Positions 15,713 through 26,044 of a DNA stretch of 64,000 bases are shown here, piece by piece. Position numbers and translations under genes: made by a program. This DNA comes from Nocardia acididurans (GTDB lineage Bacteria > Actinomycetota > Actinomycetes > Mycobacteriales > Mycobacteriaceae). Every line of letters begins with the position of its first letter. Position 1 is the stretch's first letter. The stretch covers positions 885,715 to 949,714 of the forward strand of contig NZ_JAERRJ010000001.1 of assembly GCF_016741815.1 (NCBI RefSeq), given 5' to 3'. Below the pieces are notes generated by a model. It was not told where the DNA came from, searched no databases, and was given only the letters and a program-made list of their open reading frames with translations.

Positions 15713-17661
15713 CAGAAGATCCGTCCGACCTGGAACACCGCCACGGCCAGCACCCACGCCACGCTCAACTGCAGTGCGACGCTGAACAGCGTCATGCGCG
15801 TGCCGACCTCCTGCCGCAGCACGGCGAGGGTGGTCATACACGGCGTGTACGCGAGCAGGAAGATCATGAATGCCAGCACCGCGGGCAGCGCGTGCCCGCC
15901 GGAGGAGTGGTCGAAGGTGTCGCGCAGGGCGTCCGCGAGCGGTGCCGGCGCGCCCCCGTCGCCGGGATCGTCCATGCTGTACGACTGCGCGACCGTGGCC
16001 ACCACGGCCTCCTTGGCCACGAATCCGGTGGTGAGCGCCGCGCTCGCATGCCAGTCGTCGAAGCCCGCCGGCGCGAAGATCGGGGAGATGGCCGAGGACA
16101 CCCCGCCCAGCACGCTGTCGGCCGGGTCGACGTGCCCGAAGGTGCCCGCGCCCAACGGAATCGAGGCCAGCAGCCACACCACGGTCACGGTCGCCACGAT
16201 GATGCCGCTGGCGGTGCGCAGGAAGCCGCTCATCTTCTGCCGGGTGTGCATGCCCAGGACGCGCAGGCTCGGGCGGCGGTACGGCGGCAGGTCGAGCACC
16301 AGCGGTTCGCTCGCCATGTCACGGAAGAGGGTGCCGCGCAGCAGCAGTCCCATCACCACCACGAGCGCGATGGAGACCACGTACATGGCGAAGACGACCG
16401 TGCCCGCGCCCTGTTCGAAGAACACGCTCGCCAGCATCATGTAGACGACCAGGCGGGCATTGCAGCTCACGAACGGGATGAGCAGCGCGGTCAGCATGCG
16501 GTGGCGCGGATTCGCCAGGACGCGGGTGCCGGAGATGGCGGGCACATTGCAGCCGAAGCCGACGATCAGCGGCAGGAAGGCGCGGCCCGGCAGGCCCATG
16601 GTGCGCATGAGCCGGTCGGCGACGAAGGCGGCGCGGGCCATGTAGCCCGAATCCTCCAGCAGGCCGAGCAGCATGAACATGATCAGCATGAGCGGCACGA
16701 AGCTGAGCAGCTGGCCGACGCCGTTGATCACGCCGTCGCAGAGCAGGCCCACGACGGGTTCCGGGGCGTGCAGCTCGGTGAGGAAGCCGCGCACGCCGTC
16801 GGCGACGGTGCCGGTGACGAAGTCGCCCAGGCGATCCTGGAGCGGTGCGGCGACGGTGGTGGTCAGTTCGAAGACCGCCCACATGACGGCCAGGAAGATC
16901 GGCACGCCGAACCAGCGGTGGGTGAGGACGCGGTCGACGCGGTCGCTGAGCGTCGTGGTGGCCCGGCTCTCCCCGACGGTCTGCGCGAGCACCTCGTGCG
17001 CCCAGGCGTAGCGGCGTTCGGCCACCAGCAGTTCCGGATCATCGTCGTCCGCAAGGGAATCCGCGTCGCCGATCGCGTCGAGTCGCGGTGACGCGGGAAC
17101 GGTGCGCAGGGTGAGCGCTTCACCGACAGCGTGGGCCAGGGCCGCGGTGCCGTTGCCGTTGCGCGCGTTCACCGTCGCGACCGGCACGCCGAGCGCCATC
17201 GACAGACGTTGCGGGTCGACGTCGATGCCGCGGTCCGCCGCGATATCGGTCATGGTGAGCGCCACCACCACCGGCAGGCCGACCTCCAGCACCTGGGAGA
17301 CCAGGTAGAGGCTGCGTGCCAGGTTGGCGGCGTCGGCGACGGCCACCACCACATCGGGCGGATTGCCGGGGTCGTACAGGGCGTCGCGGGTGACGGCCTC
17401 GTCGGGGGAGATGGGCAGCAGGCTGTAGGTGCCGGGCAGGTCGATCAGGCGCAGTGCGTGTCCGGGGTCGAGCCGCCATTCGCCCTCGGTGACGCCGACC
17501 GTGGTGCCGGGCCAGTTGCCGACCCGCTGCCGGGCGCCGGTGGCGGCATTGAACAGCGTGGACTTGCCGACATTCGGATTACCCACCAGCGCAACGGAAG
17601 CCGTGGCGGTGAGGGTGGCTCCGGTGGTGGAACCGGTATCGCCGCAACAGGATTCACTCAT
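15709..17661 (-). CDS. feoB: Ferrous iron transporter B
   Basis: A 650-residue FeoB. The cytoplasmic G domain has G1 GNPNVGKS (27-34), a G2 TT in NWPGTTVGV and G3 DLPG (74-77). It is followed by the membrane core with two Gate-like repeats (GFGCNVPAISGTRVL and its mirror near the C-terminus). It imports Fe(II) across the inner membrane. The position expected for the G4 motif NxxD reads TMTD (136-139): the guanine-specifying Asn is replaced by Thr. An N-terminal SESCCG cysteine pair is also present. It overlaps feoA by 8 bp. Confidence 0.95.
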   Translation of the reverse strand: MSESCCGDTGSTTGATLTATASVALVGNPNVGKSTLFNAATGARQRVGNWPGTTVGVTEGEWRLDPGHALRLIDLPGTYSLLPISPDEAVTRDALYDPGNPPDVVVAVADAANLARSLYLVSQVLEVGLPVVVALTMTDIAADRGIDVDPQRLSMALGVPVATVNARNGNGTAALAHAVGEALTLRTVPASPRLDAIGDADSLADDDDPELLVAERRYAWAHEVLAQTVGESRATTTLSDRVDRVLTHRWFGVPIFLAVMWAVFELTTTVAAPLQDRLGDFVTGTVADGVRGFLTELHAPEPVVGLLCDGVINGVGQLLSFVPLMLIMFMLLGLLEDSGYMARAAFVADRLMRTMGLPGRAFLPLIVGFGCNVPAISGTRVLANPRHRMLTALLIPFVSCNARLVVYMMLASVFFEQGAGTVVFAMYVVSIALVVVMGLLLRGTLFRDMASEPLVLDLPPYRRPSLRVLGMHTRQKMSGFLRTASGIIVATVTVVWLLASIPLGAGTFGHVDPADSVLGGVSSAISPIFAPAGFDDWHASAALTTGFVAKEAVVATVAQSYSMDDPGDGGAPAPLADALRDTFDHSSGGHALPAVLAFMIFLLAYTPCMTTLAVLRQEVGTRMTLFSVALQLSVAWVLAVAVFQVGRIFW

Positions 17662-17902
17662 GGTGGGTCGCCGTCGCGCCGGTCTTCGTGACGGCGACGG
17701 CTTTCGCGGTGCCCGCGTCCACCGCGATGCGGGCGTCGCCCACGCGCAGGATGCGACCGCCGAAGACGCCCACGCCGGTGACGGTGACAGTGGTGCCGGG
17801 GATCAGGCCCATTTCGAGCAGCCTGCGTCGGTGACTCTGCTGTCCGGCAATTCGTTCGATTCGAAAGCTGTCGCCCGGTCTGCCGCTCAGCAGGGTGCTC
17901 AC
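17654..17902 (-). CDS. feoA: Ferrous iron transport protein A
   Basis: An 82-residue SH3-like FeoA (RRLLEMGLIPGTTVTVTG core, residues about 28-45) that assists FeoB. I chose the GTG of VSTLLSGRPGDSF because GGGAGATGG stands about 6 nt before it and family members begin there. An ATG at 17920 adds six residues but leaves its SD touching the start codon. First gene of feoABC, with an IdeR-like box 72 bp upstream. Confidence 0.88.
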   Translation of the reverse strand: MSTLLSGRPGDSFRIERIAGQQSHRRRLLEMGLIPGTTVTVTGVGVFGGRILRVGDARIAVDAGTAKAVAVTKTGATATHHE

Positions 17903-17973
17903 GATAAACCCATCTCCCAACTCATCCGAGAATTTCGTCGTTCGGAAAGTAACGCCGAAGATTGAGAAGAATC

Positions 17974-17992
17974 TGAGAGCAGGCTAACCAAA
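17974..17992. promoter_or_regulatory. IdeR/DtxR-like iron box
   Basis: 14 of 19 positions match the IdeR consensus TTAGGTTAGGCTAACCTAA, including an intact AGGCTAACC core, 72 bp upstream of feoA. This implies iron-dependent repression of feoABC. Inference from motif and position. Confidence 0.55.
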
Positions 17993-18023
17993 GATGATAA
18001 TGCCCGAATAGGGTCGTTTGTCC

Positions 18024-18626
18024 CTATCGCCCTTGGCTTTTCAAAATGAGCAGAGCTGCGTCTTCGAGGCGATCTGCGATTTCGGAGTATGAGGCATATC
18101 CCATTCCGGCCTGAACGAGCGCTCCCGCATACAGCATTTCCAGCGAGCCCACCACCGTCGCGTCGGCGTCCTCGCCCAGTGCGGCGGCCAGCCGCCTGCG
18201 GATCTCGGTGCCGATGCGCAACCGCAGGTGCGCCACATCCGGATCGGTGCCCAGCAGCGCGCTCGTCACCGCCCCCGCGAGCTGCGGCTCGTCCGCCACC
18301 AGCAGGGCGATCTGCCGCAGCACGGCCAGGGCCCGCGCGTCGCGGTCCGATTCCCCGCCCCGCGGCGGCGGGGTGGTCGCCAGTCGCCGCCAGAAAACCT
18401 CCGCGACCAGGTGCTCCTTCGAGGAGAAGTAGGTGTACGCGGTGGCGGTGCCCACCCCTGCCGACGCGGCCACCATGCGCACGGTGAGCCCCGCGAACCC
18501 CTCCCGGGACAGCACCTCCATGGCCGCCCGGGTGAGCCGGTCGACGGTGTCGGCCTGCTTCTCGGTGAGCCGCCGCCGCGTGGCCTCCATGCTCACCATC
18601 GAGTGGTTGGAATGGGTATCAGACAC
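18024..18626 (-). CDS. TetR family regulator (candidate sterol-P450 regulator)
   Basis: A 200-residue TetR protein. The HTH is at about residues 35-80 (LTVRMVAASAGVGTATAYTYF, in pieces LTVRMVAASAGVG and TATAYTYFSSKEHL). The rest is helical ligand-binding domain. The GTG start at 18626 lies inside a GACACGTGTC palindrome. A CATAGT -10-like element at 18645-18640 would start transcription within a few bases, so the gene may be leaderless and directly autorepressed. ATGs at 18599 and 18590 are alternatives. The palindrome recurs at CYP51, aldA and CYP123, so this protein is my candidate for its binding factor. Confidence 0.88.
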   Translation of the reverse strand: MSDTHSNHSMVSMEATRRRLTEKQADTVDRLTRAAMEVLSREGFAGLTVRMVAASAGVGTATAYTYFSSKEHLVAEVFWRRLATTPPPRGGESDRDARALAVLRQIALLVADEPQLAGAVTSALLGTDPDVAHLRLRIGTEIRRRLAAALGEDADATVVGSLEMLYAGALVQAGMGYASYSEIADRLEDAALLILKSQGR

Positions 18627-18631
18627 GTGTC
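18622..18631. promoter_or_regulatory. GACACGTGTC palindrome over the TetR start
   Basis: A perfect 10-bp palindrome covering the putative start codon and transcription start of the TetR gene, in the 88-bp divergent region shared with the methyltransferase gene at 18715. Confidence 0.6.
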
Positions 18632-18687
18632 CGGATGCTACTATGACTCAGCTCCCCGGGCAACTCGCTCATGCGTATCCCGCATGA

Positions 18688-20361
<1,674 letters not shown>

Positions 20362-20375
<14 letters not shown>

Positions 20376-21093
20376 TGCGGACCGCCGGTTTGGTGAAGTA
20401 GAGGGCGACGCTCTTGCCGATGAAGGGGTCCAGCAGGCGTTCGGTCACGCGGGTGAGGGCGGGGGCCGACATCATGTCCCAGACCAGGAGCCGATGGTAG
20501 GCCGAGACCAGGGGGTTGTCGTCCGCACGCACGCCCACCGCGCATTTCAGCCACCAGTAGGGGGAGTGCAGGGCGTGGGCGTAGCCGGTGCGGATGTGGC
20601 GCACGCCGCGCGAGGCGATCTTGTCGCGGAGTTCGTCGGCGCGGTAGATGCGGACGTGGCCGCCCTCGTTGGCGTGGTACTCGTCCGAGAGCGCCCAGCA
20701 GATGCGCTCGGGCAGCCAGCGGGGGACCGTGACAGCCAGTGCGCCACCGGGTTTCAGGACGCGGACCAGTTCGTTGATGGCCTGGCCGTCCCGGGGGACG
20801 TGCTCGAGGATCTCGGAGGCGATGACGACGTCGAATTCGTCGTCGCCGTAGGGGAGGTCGAGGGCGTCGCCGCGCACCGTCTCGGCCTTCGCGTAATCGG
20901 GGGCCTCGCCCGCCTGCGCCATGGCCTCGAACATGGTCCGCACATCGGCGAGGTCGGCGGCGTTCTGGTCGAAGGCGATGACGTCCGCGCCCCGGCGGTA
21001 CGCCTCGAAGGAATGCCGGCCCGCGCCGCAGCCCACGTCGATGACGCGGAGGCCGGGGCCGATACGCAGCCGGTCGAAATCGACGGTCAGCAT
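20362..21093 (-). CDS. Class I SAM methyltransferase (Methyltransf_11/25)
   Basis: A 243-residue methyltransferase with motif I VIDVGCGAGRHSFEA (about 18-32), FDQNAAD as the acidic loop, GDALDLPYGDDEFDVV, then LKPGGALAVTVP. The ATG has AGGAGAG 3 nt upstream. It lies 24 bp after the glycosyltransferase and overlaps the toroid gene, indicating one transcript. The likely target is a glycan, lipid or quinone-type acceptor made by the neighbouring glycosyltransferase; substrate not deducible. Confidence 0.85.
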
Positions 21094-21117
21094 GTTCTCT
21101 CCTGACTCGGGTGGGGG

Positions 21118-22359
21118 CTAGCGCGCCAGGGCCGGGCGGGCGCCGTGCCTGGCGATGGCCTGTTCGTAGACGGATACCGTTTGTGCCGCAACGGATTCCC
21201 AGCTGAAGACGGTCAGGGCACGGCGGCGACCGGCCGCGCCGAGCTGCCGCAGGCGGTCGGGGGAATCGAGTAGTGCGCCGAGCACCCGCGTCAACTCGTC
21301 CGCGTTCCCGGGTTCGACCAGTTCGGCGCAGGAGCCCACCACCTCGGGCAGAGCTCCGGCGCGGCTGGCCACCAGTGGCGTGCCACTGGCCATCGCCTCG
21401 ACCGCCGGGAGCGAAAACCCTTCGTACAGTGAGGGAATGCAGGCGATATCGGCCGAGGCGAGCAGCCGGGCGAGCTGGTCGTCGCTGAGCCCGCCCTCGG
21501 CGGTGACGATATCGGCGAGGCCGAGTTCGGCGATCAGCTTCTCGGTGGTCCCATGGGGTTCGAGCTTCGCCACCAGGCGCAGTTCCAGATCGTGCGTAGT
21601 GCGCAGGCGCGCAACGGCGTTCAGCAGATGCGCGATGCCCTTGAGCGGCTTGTCCGCACTGGCCACCGCGACGATCCGGCCCCGCACCCGGGGCTCCTCG
21701 CGCGGCCGGAACAGTTCGGTGTCCACGCCCAGCGGCACCGTGTTCAACTGCTCCGGCGAGACCCCGAAATCGGCGCGGATATCCGCGGCGGACGAGGAGG
21801 ACACGGTGATCAGATCCGGAATCGCCCGCGCCACCTTCTCCTGCATGCCGAGAAATCCGTACCACCTGCGCAGGGCGAGTTTCCGCCGCCAGGGCGCGGC
21901 GGCCAGGTCCACCTCCCGGTCCCGGGTGATGGGGTGGTGGATGGTGGCCACCAGCGGCATCCGCCCGGCGATATCCAGCAGCCCGTACCCGAGGCACTGG
22001 TTGTCGTGCACCACATCGAAATCCGCGGTGCGCGACGCCAGCAGTCGTGCCGCCCGCAGGCTGAACGTGCGCGGTTCCGGGAACCCGGCCGTCCACATGG
22101 TCGCCAGTTCCAGCAGGTCGATCCGATCCCGGATCTCACTCGGCCGCGGCGTCCGGAACGGGTCGGGTTCCCGGTACAGGTCCAGGCTCGGCACCTCGGT
22201 CAACCGCACCCGGGGATCGAGCAGTTCCGGATACGGCTGCCCGGAGAACACCTCCACCTCGTGGCCCAGCTCCGCGAGCCCCTGGCTCAGATACCGGACG
22301 TAGACGCCCTGCCCGCCACAGTGGGTCTTACTGCGATAGGACAGCAGGGCAATACGCAC
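21118..22359 (-). CDS. Glycosyltransferase family 4
   Basis: A 413-residue GT-B enzyme. The N-terminal acceptor domain begins MRIALLSYRSKTHCGGQGVY (glycine loop GGQGVY). The C-terminal nucleotide-sugar domain has VASADKPLKG and the E-x7-E motif PSLYEGFSLPAVEAMASG (about 315-332). The GTG start is 7 nt after GGAAGG. The enzyme transfers a sugar from a nucleotide donor to an unknown acceptor in the cytoplasm or at the inner membrane. It is first in a three-gene unit with the methyltransferase and toroid genes, though it may also be read from the oxidoreductase operon 58 bp upstream. Confidence 0.88.
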   Translation of the reverse strand: MRIALLSYRSKTHCGGQGVYVRYLSQGLAELGHEVEVFSGQPYPELLDPRVRLTEVPSLDLYREPDPFRTPRPSEIRDRIDLLELATMWTAGFPEPRTFSLRAARLLASRTADFDVVHDNQCLGYGLLDIAGRMPLVATIHHPITRDREVDLAAAPWRRKLALRRWYGFLGMQEKVARAIPDLITVSSSSAADIRADFGVSPEQLNTVPLGVDTELFRPREEPRVRGRIVAVASADKPLKGIAHLLNAVARLRTTHDLELRLVAKLEPHGTTEKLIAELGLADIVTAEGGLSDDQLARLLASADIACIPSLYEGFSLPAVEAMASGTPLVASRAGALPEVVGSCAELVEPGNADELTRVLGALLDSPDRLRQLGAAGRRRALTVFSWESVAAQTVSVYEQAIARHGARPALAR

Positions 22360-22417
22360 GTCACAGCCTTCCTCGGCGGAGGTGAAATGTAGTGGTGGAG
22401 AGGAGTTTTCAGACCGG

Positions 22418-23278
22418 CTACCGGGAGAAGTCCGGTAGGGCGGCGATCTTGGCCGCGAGCCGGTCGAGGTAGGCGAGCACCTCGTCCTCGGATTTGTCGG
22501 GCAGCCCGTACAGCACATCGGTGACCCCGGCGGCCGCCCAGTGCGCGAGCTTCTCCGCATCGGGCCGGAAGTCCAGGGCGACCACGCGCGGCACGCCTTC
22601 CCGTCCCGCGTCCTGCCAGCACTTCATGAGCAGCGAGACAGCCCCTGTCGGATCGGTTTCCGCCGGGGTGGTGATCCACCCGTCCCCGGAACGCGCGATC
22701 CACTTGAACGTCTTCTCGGTGCCGCCCGCGCCGATCAGCACCGGCACGTGCGCCTGCACCGGTTTCGGCCACGCCCAGCTCGGTCCGAAGGACACGAAAT
22801 CGCCGGAGTAGCTGGCCTCCTCCTGCGTCCACAGGGCGCGCATGGCCTCCACGTACTCGCGCAGGGCCGTGCGGCGTTTGTTGCCCGGAATTCCGTGATC
22901 GGCGAGTTCATCGGTGTTCCAACCGAATCCGGCCCCGAGTGTGACGCGCCCGCCGGACAGATGATCCAGCGTGGCGATGGCCTTGGCCAGCGTGATCGGG
23001 TCGCTCTCCACGGGAAGCGCCACCGCGGTGGACAATTCGATCCGCGAGGTGACCGCTGCCGCCGTACCCAGTGACACCCACGGATCCAGCGTCCGCGTGT
23101 ACCGGTCGTCCGGCAGCTCCGCGCCGCCCGTGAGCGGATGCGCCGCATCACGTTTCACCGGAATATGCGTGTGCTCCGGCACGAAGAAGGAGTGGAATCC
23201 GCGCTCCTCGGCGGCTTTCGCAGCGGCCGCGGGGGTGATCCCCCGGTCGCTGGTGAACAGGACGATCCCGTATCGCAT
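22418..23278 (-). CDS. LLM class F420-dependent oxidoreductase
   Basis: A 286-residue TIM-barrel enzyme of the luciferase-like monooxygenase superfamily. Marks are RYGIVLFTSDRGITP at the N-terminus, FVPEHTHIP (about 32-40), LGAGFGWNTDEL (about 116-127) and PVLIGAGGTEKTFKW. The group uses coenzyme F420 or FMN for hydride transfer. It is the last gene of the aldA operon, 17 bp after the flavoprotein gene, suggesting a redox step on the same steroid-like substrate. No substrate can be named. Confidence 0.88.
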   Translation of the reverse strand: MRYGIVLFTSDRGITPAAAAKAAEERGFHSFFVPEHTHIPVKRDAAHPLTGGAELPDDRYTRTLDPWVSLGTAAAVTSRIELSTAVALPVESDPITLAKAIATLDHLSGGRVTLGAGFGWNTDELADHGIPGNKRRTALREYVEAMRALWTQEEASYSGDFVSFGPSWAWPKPVQAHVPVLIGAGGTEKTFKWIARSGDGWITTPAETDPTGAVSLLMKCWQDAGREGVPRVVALDFRPDAEKLAHWAAAGVTDVLYGLPDKSEDEVLAYLDRLAAKIAALPDFSR

Positions 23279-23295
23279 CTACCCCGGTACCCTTC

Positions 23296-24768
23296 TCACT
23301 TGCCCTCGGCCGCGGACACACCCGCGCGCCGCCCGTAGAAACTGCCGTCACCCAGCGAACATCCGCTGGCATAGCCGCCCGCGCAGATGCCGGAGGTCAC
23401 CCGTCCGGCCGCGTACAGTCCGGGAATCGGTTCCCCGGACACGTGCAGTACTCGCGAATCCAGATCGGTGCGCAGACCGCCCAGCGTGAATCCGCCGGTG
23501 TACCCGCGCAGGTCGTACGCGCCGAGCGGCGTCCCGATGGGCTTCACCCACTCGCGCTTCTTGCCCAGGAACGGATCCTCGCCCTGCGCGGCGTGGTGGT
23601 TGTAGAGCTCGATGGTCGATTGCAGCGCCCGCTCGGGCAGCTTCATCTCGCTCTCCAGTTCGGCCACTGTCTCCGCCACCCAGGTGGGCGCGGTCCGCAG
23701 GAACGCCAGCGAGGACTGCGATTCGAACGCCGCCTCCAGCGCCGCCTCGTCGATGATCAGGTACGCCTGGTTCTCCTGATCCAGCAGCACCGCCTGACCC
23801 ATGCGCCCGGCATAGGTGTCCTCGGTGACGAACCGCTGCCCGCGCCCGTTCACCAGGATGCCGCGCACGACCACCTGCGGGTCGGCGACCAGCGCGACCT
23901 CGGTGGCGTCCATATGCGCCAGTTCCGCGCCCAGCGCCTGCGCCACCCGGATGCCGATGCCGTCGTGCTCCTCCACGGTGGCGGTGGGCCGCCCGTGGAT
24001 CCGCGGTGCGAAGCGTTCGACCATCTCGTGGTTGTAGGCGAAACTGCCGGTGGCCAGCACCACCCCGCGTGCGGCGCGCACGTGCAGCGGCTTGCCGTAC
24101 CGGGTGGCGACGACCCCGGCCACCCGCCCGGAATCCTCGACGACGAGCCGCCGCAGCCGCACGTCGTATTCGTGCCGGACGCCGAGTTCCTCGGCCTGGT
24201 GGGCGAGCGGTTCCATGAGCATGTACCCGCCGCCCTTCTCGCCCAGCTTCTTGTCCCGGGTCCGGGCGAGGTGCCCGCGCGGCGCGGGATCGGCGATGGC
24301 GTTGAACGGCGCGGCGTTCTCCCCGCCGGAGTACATGAGCCCCTGATCGCCGGGCGGCTCGTATCCGGGCTCGCCCCAGAACTCCTCCTTGAACGGAACA
24401 CCCTGGGCGACAAGCCAATCGAAATGCTCCACGCTGCCCTGGCAGTAGTCGTGGATCTTGGCTTCGTCCACACCCGGCCCGAGCGCCGCGGTGAGGAACT
24501 TCTCCATGTTCTCGGCGGTGTCCTCGAAGCCCAGCGTGCGCTGCAGCGCGGTGCCGCCGCCGAGGTAGATGAACCCGCCGGACATGGCGGCCGCGCCGCC
24601 CCAGCCGCCGGTGCGTTCCAGCACCAGCACATCCGCGCCCGCGCGCCGGGCCTCGATGGCGGCGCATACACCGGCGATGCCGAATCCGATGACGACCACA
24701 TCGGCCTCGAGATCCCAGGCGGTGACCTCGTCGGCGGGAAGCGGCCGCACGGTCGCGGTTTCAGCCAT
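23296..24768 (-). CDS. FAD-dependent oxidoreductase (fumarate reductase/KstD-like)
   Basis: A 490-residue flavoprotein: FAD fold VVVIGFGIAGVCAAIEARR (about 25-43), GGWGGAAAMSGGFIYLGGG (about 54-72), and C-terminal GYTGGFTLGGLRTD and GGYASGCSLGDGSFYGRRAG (about 463-482). The architecture is that of the FrdA/SdhA superfamily, which includes 3-ketosteroid dehydrogenases. The classical KstD catalytic tyrosines were not traced, so I call it KstD-like only. It lies 29 bp after the CMD-like gene in an operon of oxidoreductases. Start ATG at 24768. Confidence 0.88.
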   Translation of the reverse strand: MAETATVRPLPADEVTAWDLEADVVVIGFGIAGVCAAIEARRAGADVLVLERTGGWGGAAAMSGGFIYLGGGTALQRTLGFEDTAENMEKFLTAALGPGVDEAKIHDYCQGSVEHFDWLVAQGVPFKEEFWGEPGYEPPGDQGLMYSGGENAAPFNAIADPAPRGHLARTRDKKLGEKGGGYMLMEPLAHQAEELGVRHEYDVRLRRLVVEDSGRVAGVVATRYGKPLHVRAARGVVLATGSFAYNHEMVERFAPRIHGRPTATVEEHDGIGIRVAQALGAELAHMDATEVALVADPQVVVRGILVNGRGQRFVTEDTYAGRMGQAVLLDQENQAYLIIDEAALEAAFESQSSLAFLRTAPTWVAETVAELESEMKLPERALQSTIELYNHHAAQGEDPFLGKKREWVKPIGTPLGAYDLRGYTGGFTLGGLRTDLDSRVLHVSGEPIPGLYAAGRVTSGICAGGYASGCSLGDGSFYGRRAGVSAAEGK

Positions 24769-24797
24769 GGTTTCCTGTGTTCCTCACTGCTGGAGAG

Positions 24798-25163
24798 CTA
24801 TTGGGTCTTCTTCTTGCGCTGGGACAGCACTTTGCCGATCCGCCCGTCGAGGGTCGTGCCCGCGGGCCAGCCCGCGTAGTGGCACAGGAACAGCGCGATC
24901 TCGCGCAGTTGCTCCTCGTCGAGTTCCTCGTTGTGCAGGGCCGCCCCGATCTGGATCTCGGCGATGTCGAACAGCCCCTGCGCGGTGAGCGCACCGAGCA
25001 GCAGCAGTCGCCGGTCGCGGATGGAAAGCCCGGGGCGCGACCAGATATCGGCGAAGAGGTGATCGGCGGTGACGGCGAAATGCTCGCCGGGCCCGTCCTG
25101 GAATTCCCAGCCGTAGACCTCGGTCATCTTCTGCAAACCGCGCTGCCGGCGTTCGTCTGTCAT
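24798..25163 (-). CDS. Carboxymuconolactone decarboxylase family protein
   Basis: A 121-residue all-helical CMD/AhpD-fold protein (LSIRDRRLLLLGALTAQG at 46-63; ALHNEELDEEQLREIALFL around 74-92). The AhpD CxxC redox pair is absent, so it is not a peroxidase. The ATG overlaps the preceding dehydrogenase stop by 4 bp. The counterpart I recall in M. tuberculosis is Rv0771, in the same gene order. Role in the pathway unknown. Confidence 0.85.
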   Translation of the reverse strand: MTDERRQRGLQKMTEVYGWEFQDGPGEHFAVTADHLFADIWSRPGLSIRDRRLLLLGALTAQGLFDIAEIQIGAALHNEELDEEQLREIALFLCHYAGWPAGTTLDGRIGKVLSQRKKKTQ

Positions 25164-26044
25164 GACTTCTCCTTCGCGATATGCCCCGGGCCGACGCCCA
25201 GCCCGGTGCCGAGGTCGCCCAATGCCTGTCGTGCCAAAGGCAATTCGACGCCGAGCCGCTGCCCCAGTTCCAGGGCCAGCGACAGGTCCTTCTCGCCCAG
25301 ATCGCGGACGTGACTGAAGATCGGGAACCAGAAGTCGCCCGGCTCCACCGGATCGGTGGTGTCGCGCAACATGATCGAGCCAGGACCGCCGGTGTGCGAA
25401 TCGGAATGCCGCACCACCTTGCCGAGTTCGGTGATGTCCAGCCCCGCCGTCTCGGCCAGCCGCTGCGCCTCGGCGGCCGCGCTGAATGCGATGAAATGCA
25501 GCAGATTACGCGCCAGCTTCATCTGCGTGCCCGCACCCACCGCACCGGCGTGCACCAGCATCGACGCGAAACGGGAGAACGGGGCGCGCACCTTCTCGAA
25601 CGCCGCCGGGCTCCCGCCGACCATGACCGCGAGCCCGCCCCGCTGCGCGGCCGGGGCCCCGCCGCTGATCGGCGCGTCCACGAATTCCACACCGCGCTCG
25701 GCACATTCGGCCGCGAGCTGCACGGCCGTCGCATCGGCGATGGTGGAGTGCACGGCGATGACCGTGCCGGGCGCGGCCGTCCGCAGAATGCCCTCCGGCC
25801 CGGCGACGACGGCGCGCACCTGTGCGTCGTCGAGCACCACGACCGAGACGACGCCACACTGTTCGGCGGCCTCGGCGGGCGTCTTGGCCGGTGTCGCGCC
25901 CCCATCGGCGAAGGGCTGCAACGCTTCCGGCCGCATATCGCAGACCACCAGCCCACCGGGCCAGTCCAGCAGCCGGTGGGCCATGGGCGCGCCCATATTG
26001 CCCAGGCCGATGAAGCCGACGGCGAAATCCTCGTTGTCACTCAT
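25160..26044 (-). CDS. NAD(P)-dependent 3-hydroxyisobutyrate dehydrogenase-like protein
   Basis: A 294-residue beta-hydroxyacid dehydrogenase: Rossmann motif GFIGLGNMGAPMA (about 10-22), substrate motif DAPISGG (about 120-126), and catalytic Lys in GAGTQMKLARNLL (about 168-180). It oxidises a 3-hydroxy acid with NAD(P). The start is the ATG that overlaps the SDR stop by 4 bp. The order aldA-SDR-this-CMD equals Rv0768-Rv0771 as I remember it, supporting a conserved pathway rather than valine catabolism. Confidence 0.9.
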   Translation of the reverse strand: MSDNEDFAVGFIGLGNMGAPMAHRLLDWPGGLVVCDMRPEALQPFADGGATPAKTPAEAAEQCGVVSVVVLDDAQVRAVVAGPEGILRTAAPGTVIAVHSTIADATAVQLAAECAERGVEFVDAPISGGAPAAQRGGLAVMVGGSPAAFEKVRAPFSRFASMLVHAGAVGAGTQMKLARNLLHFIAFSAAAEAQRLAETAGLDITELGKVVRHSDSHTGGPGSIMLRDTTDPVEPGDFWFPIFSHVRDLGEKDLSLALELGQRLGVELPLARQALGDLGTGLGVGPGHIAKEKS

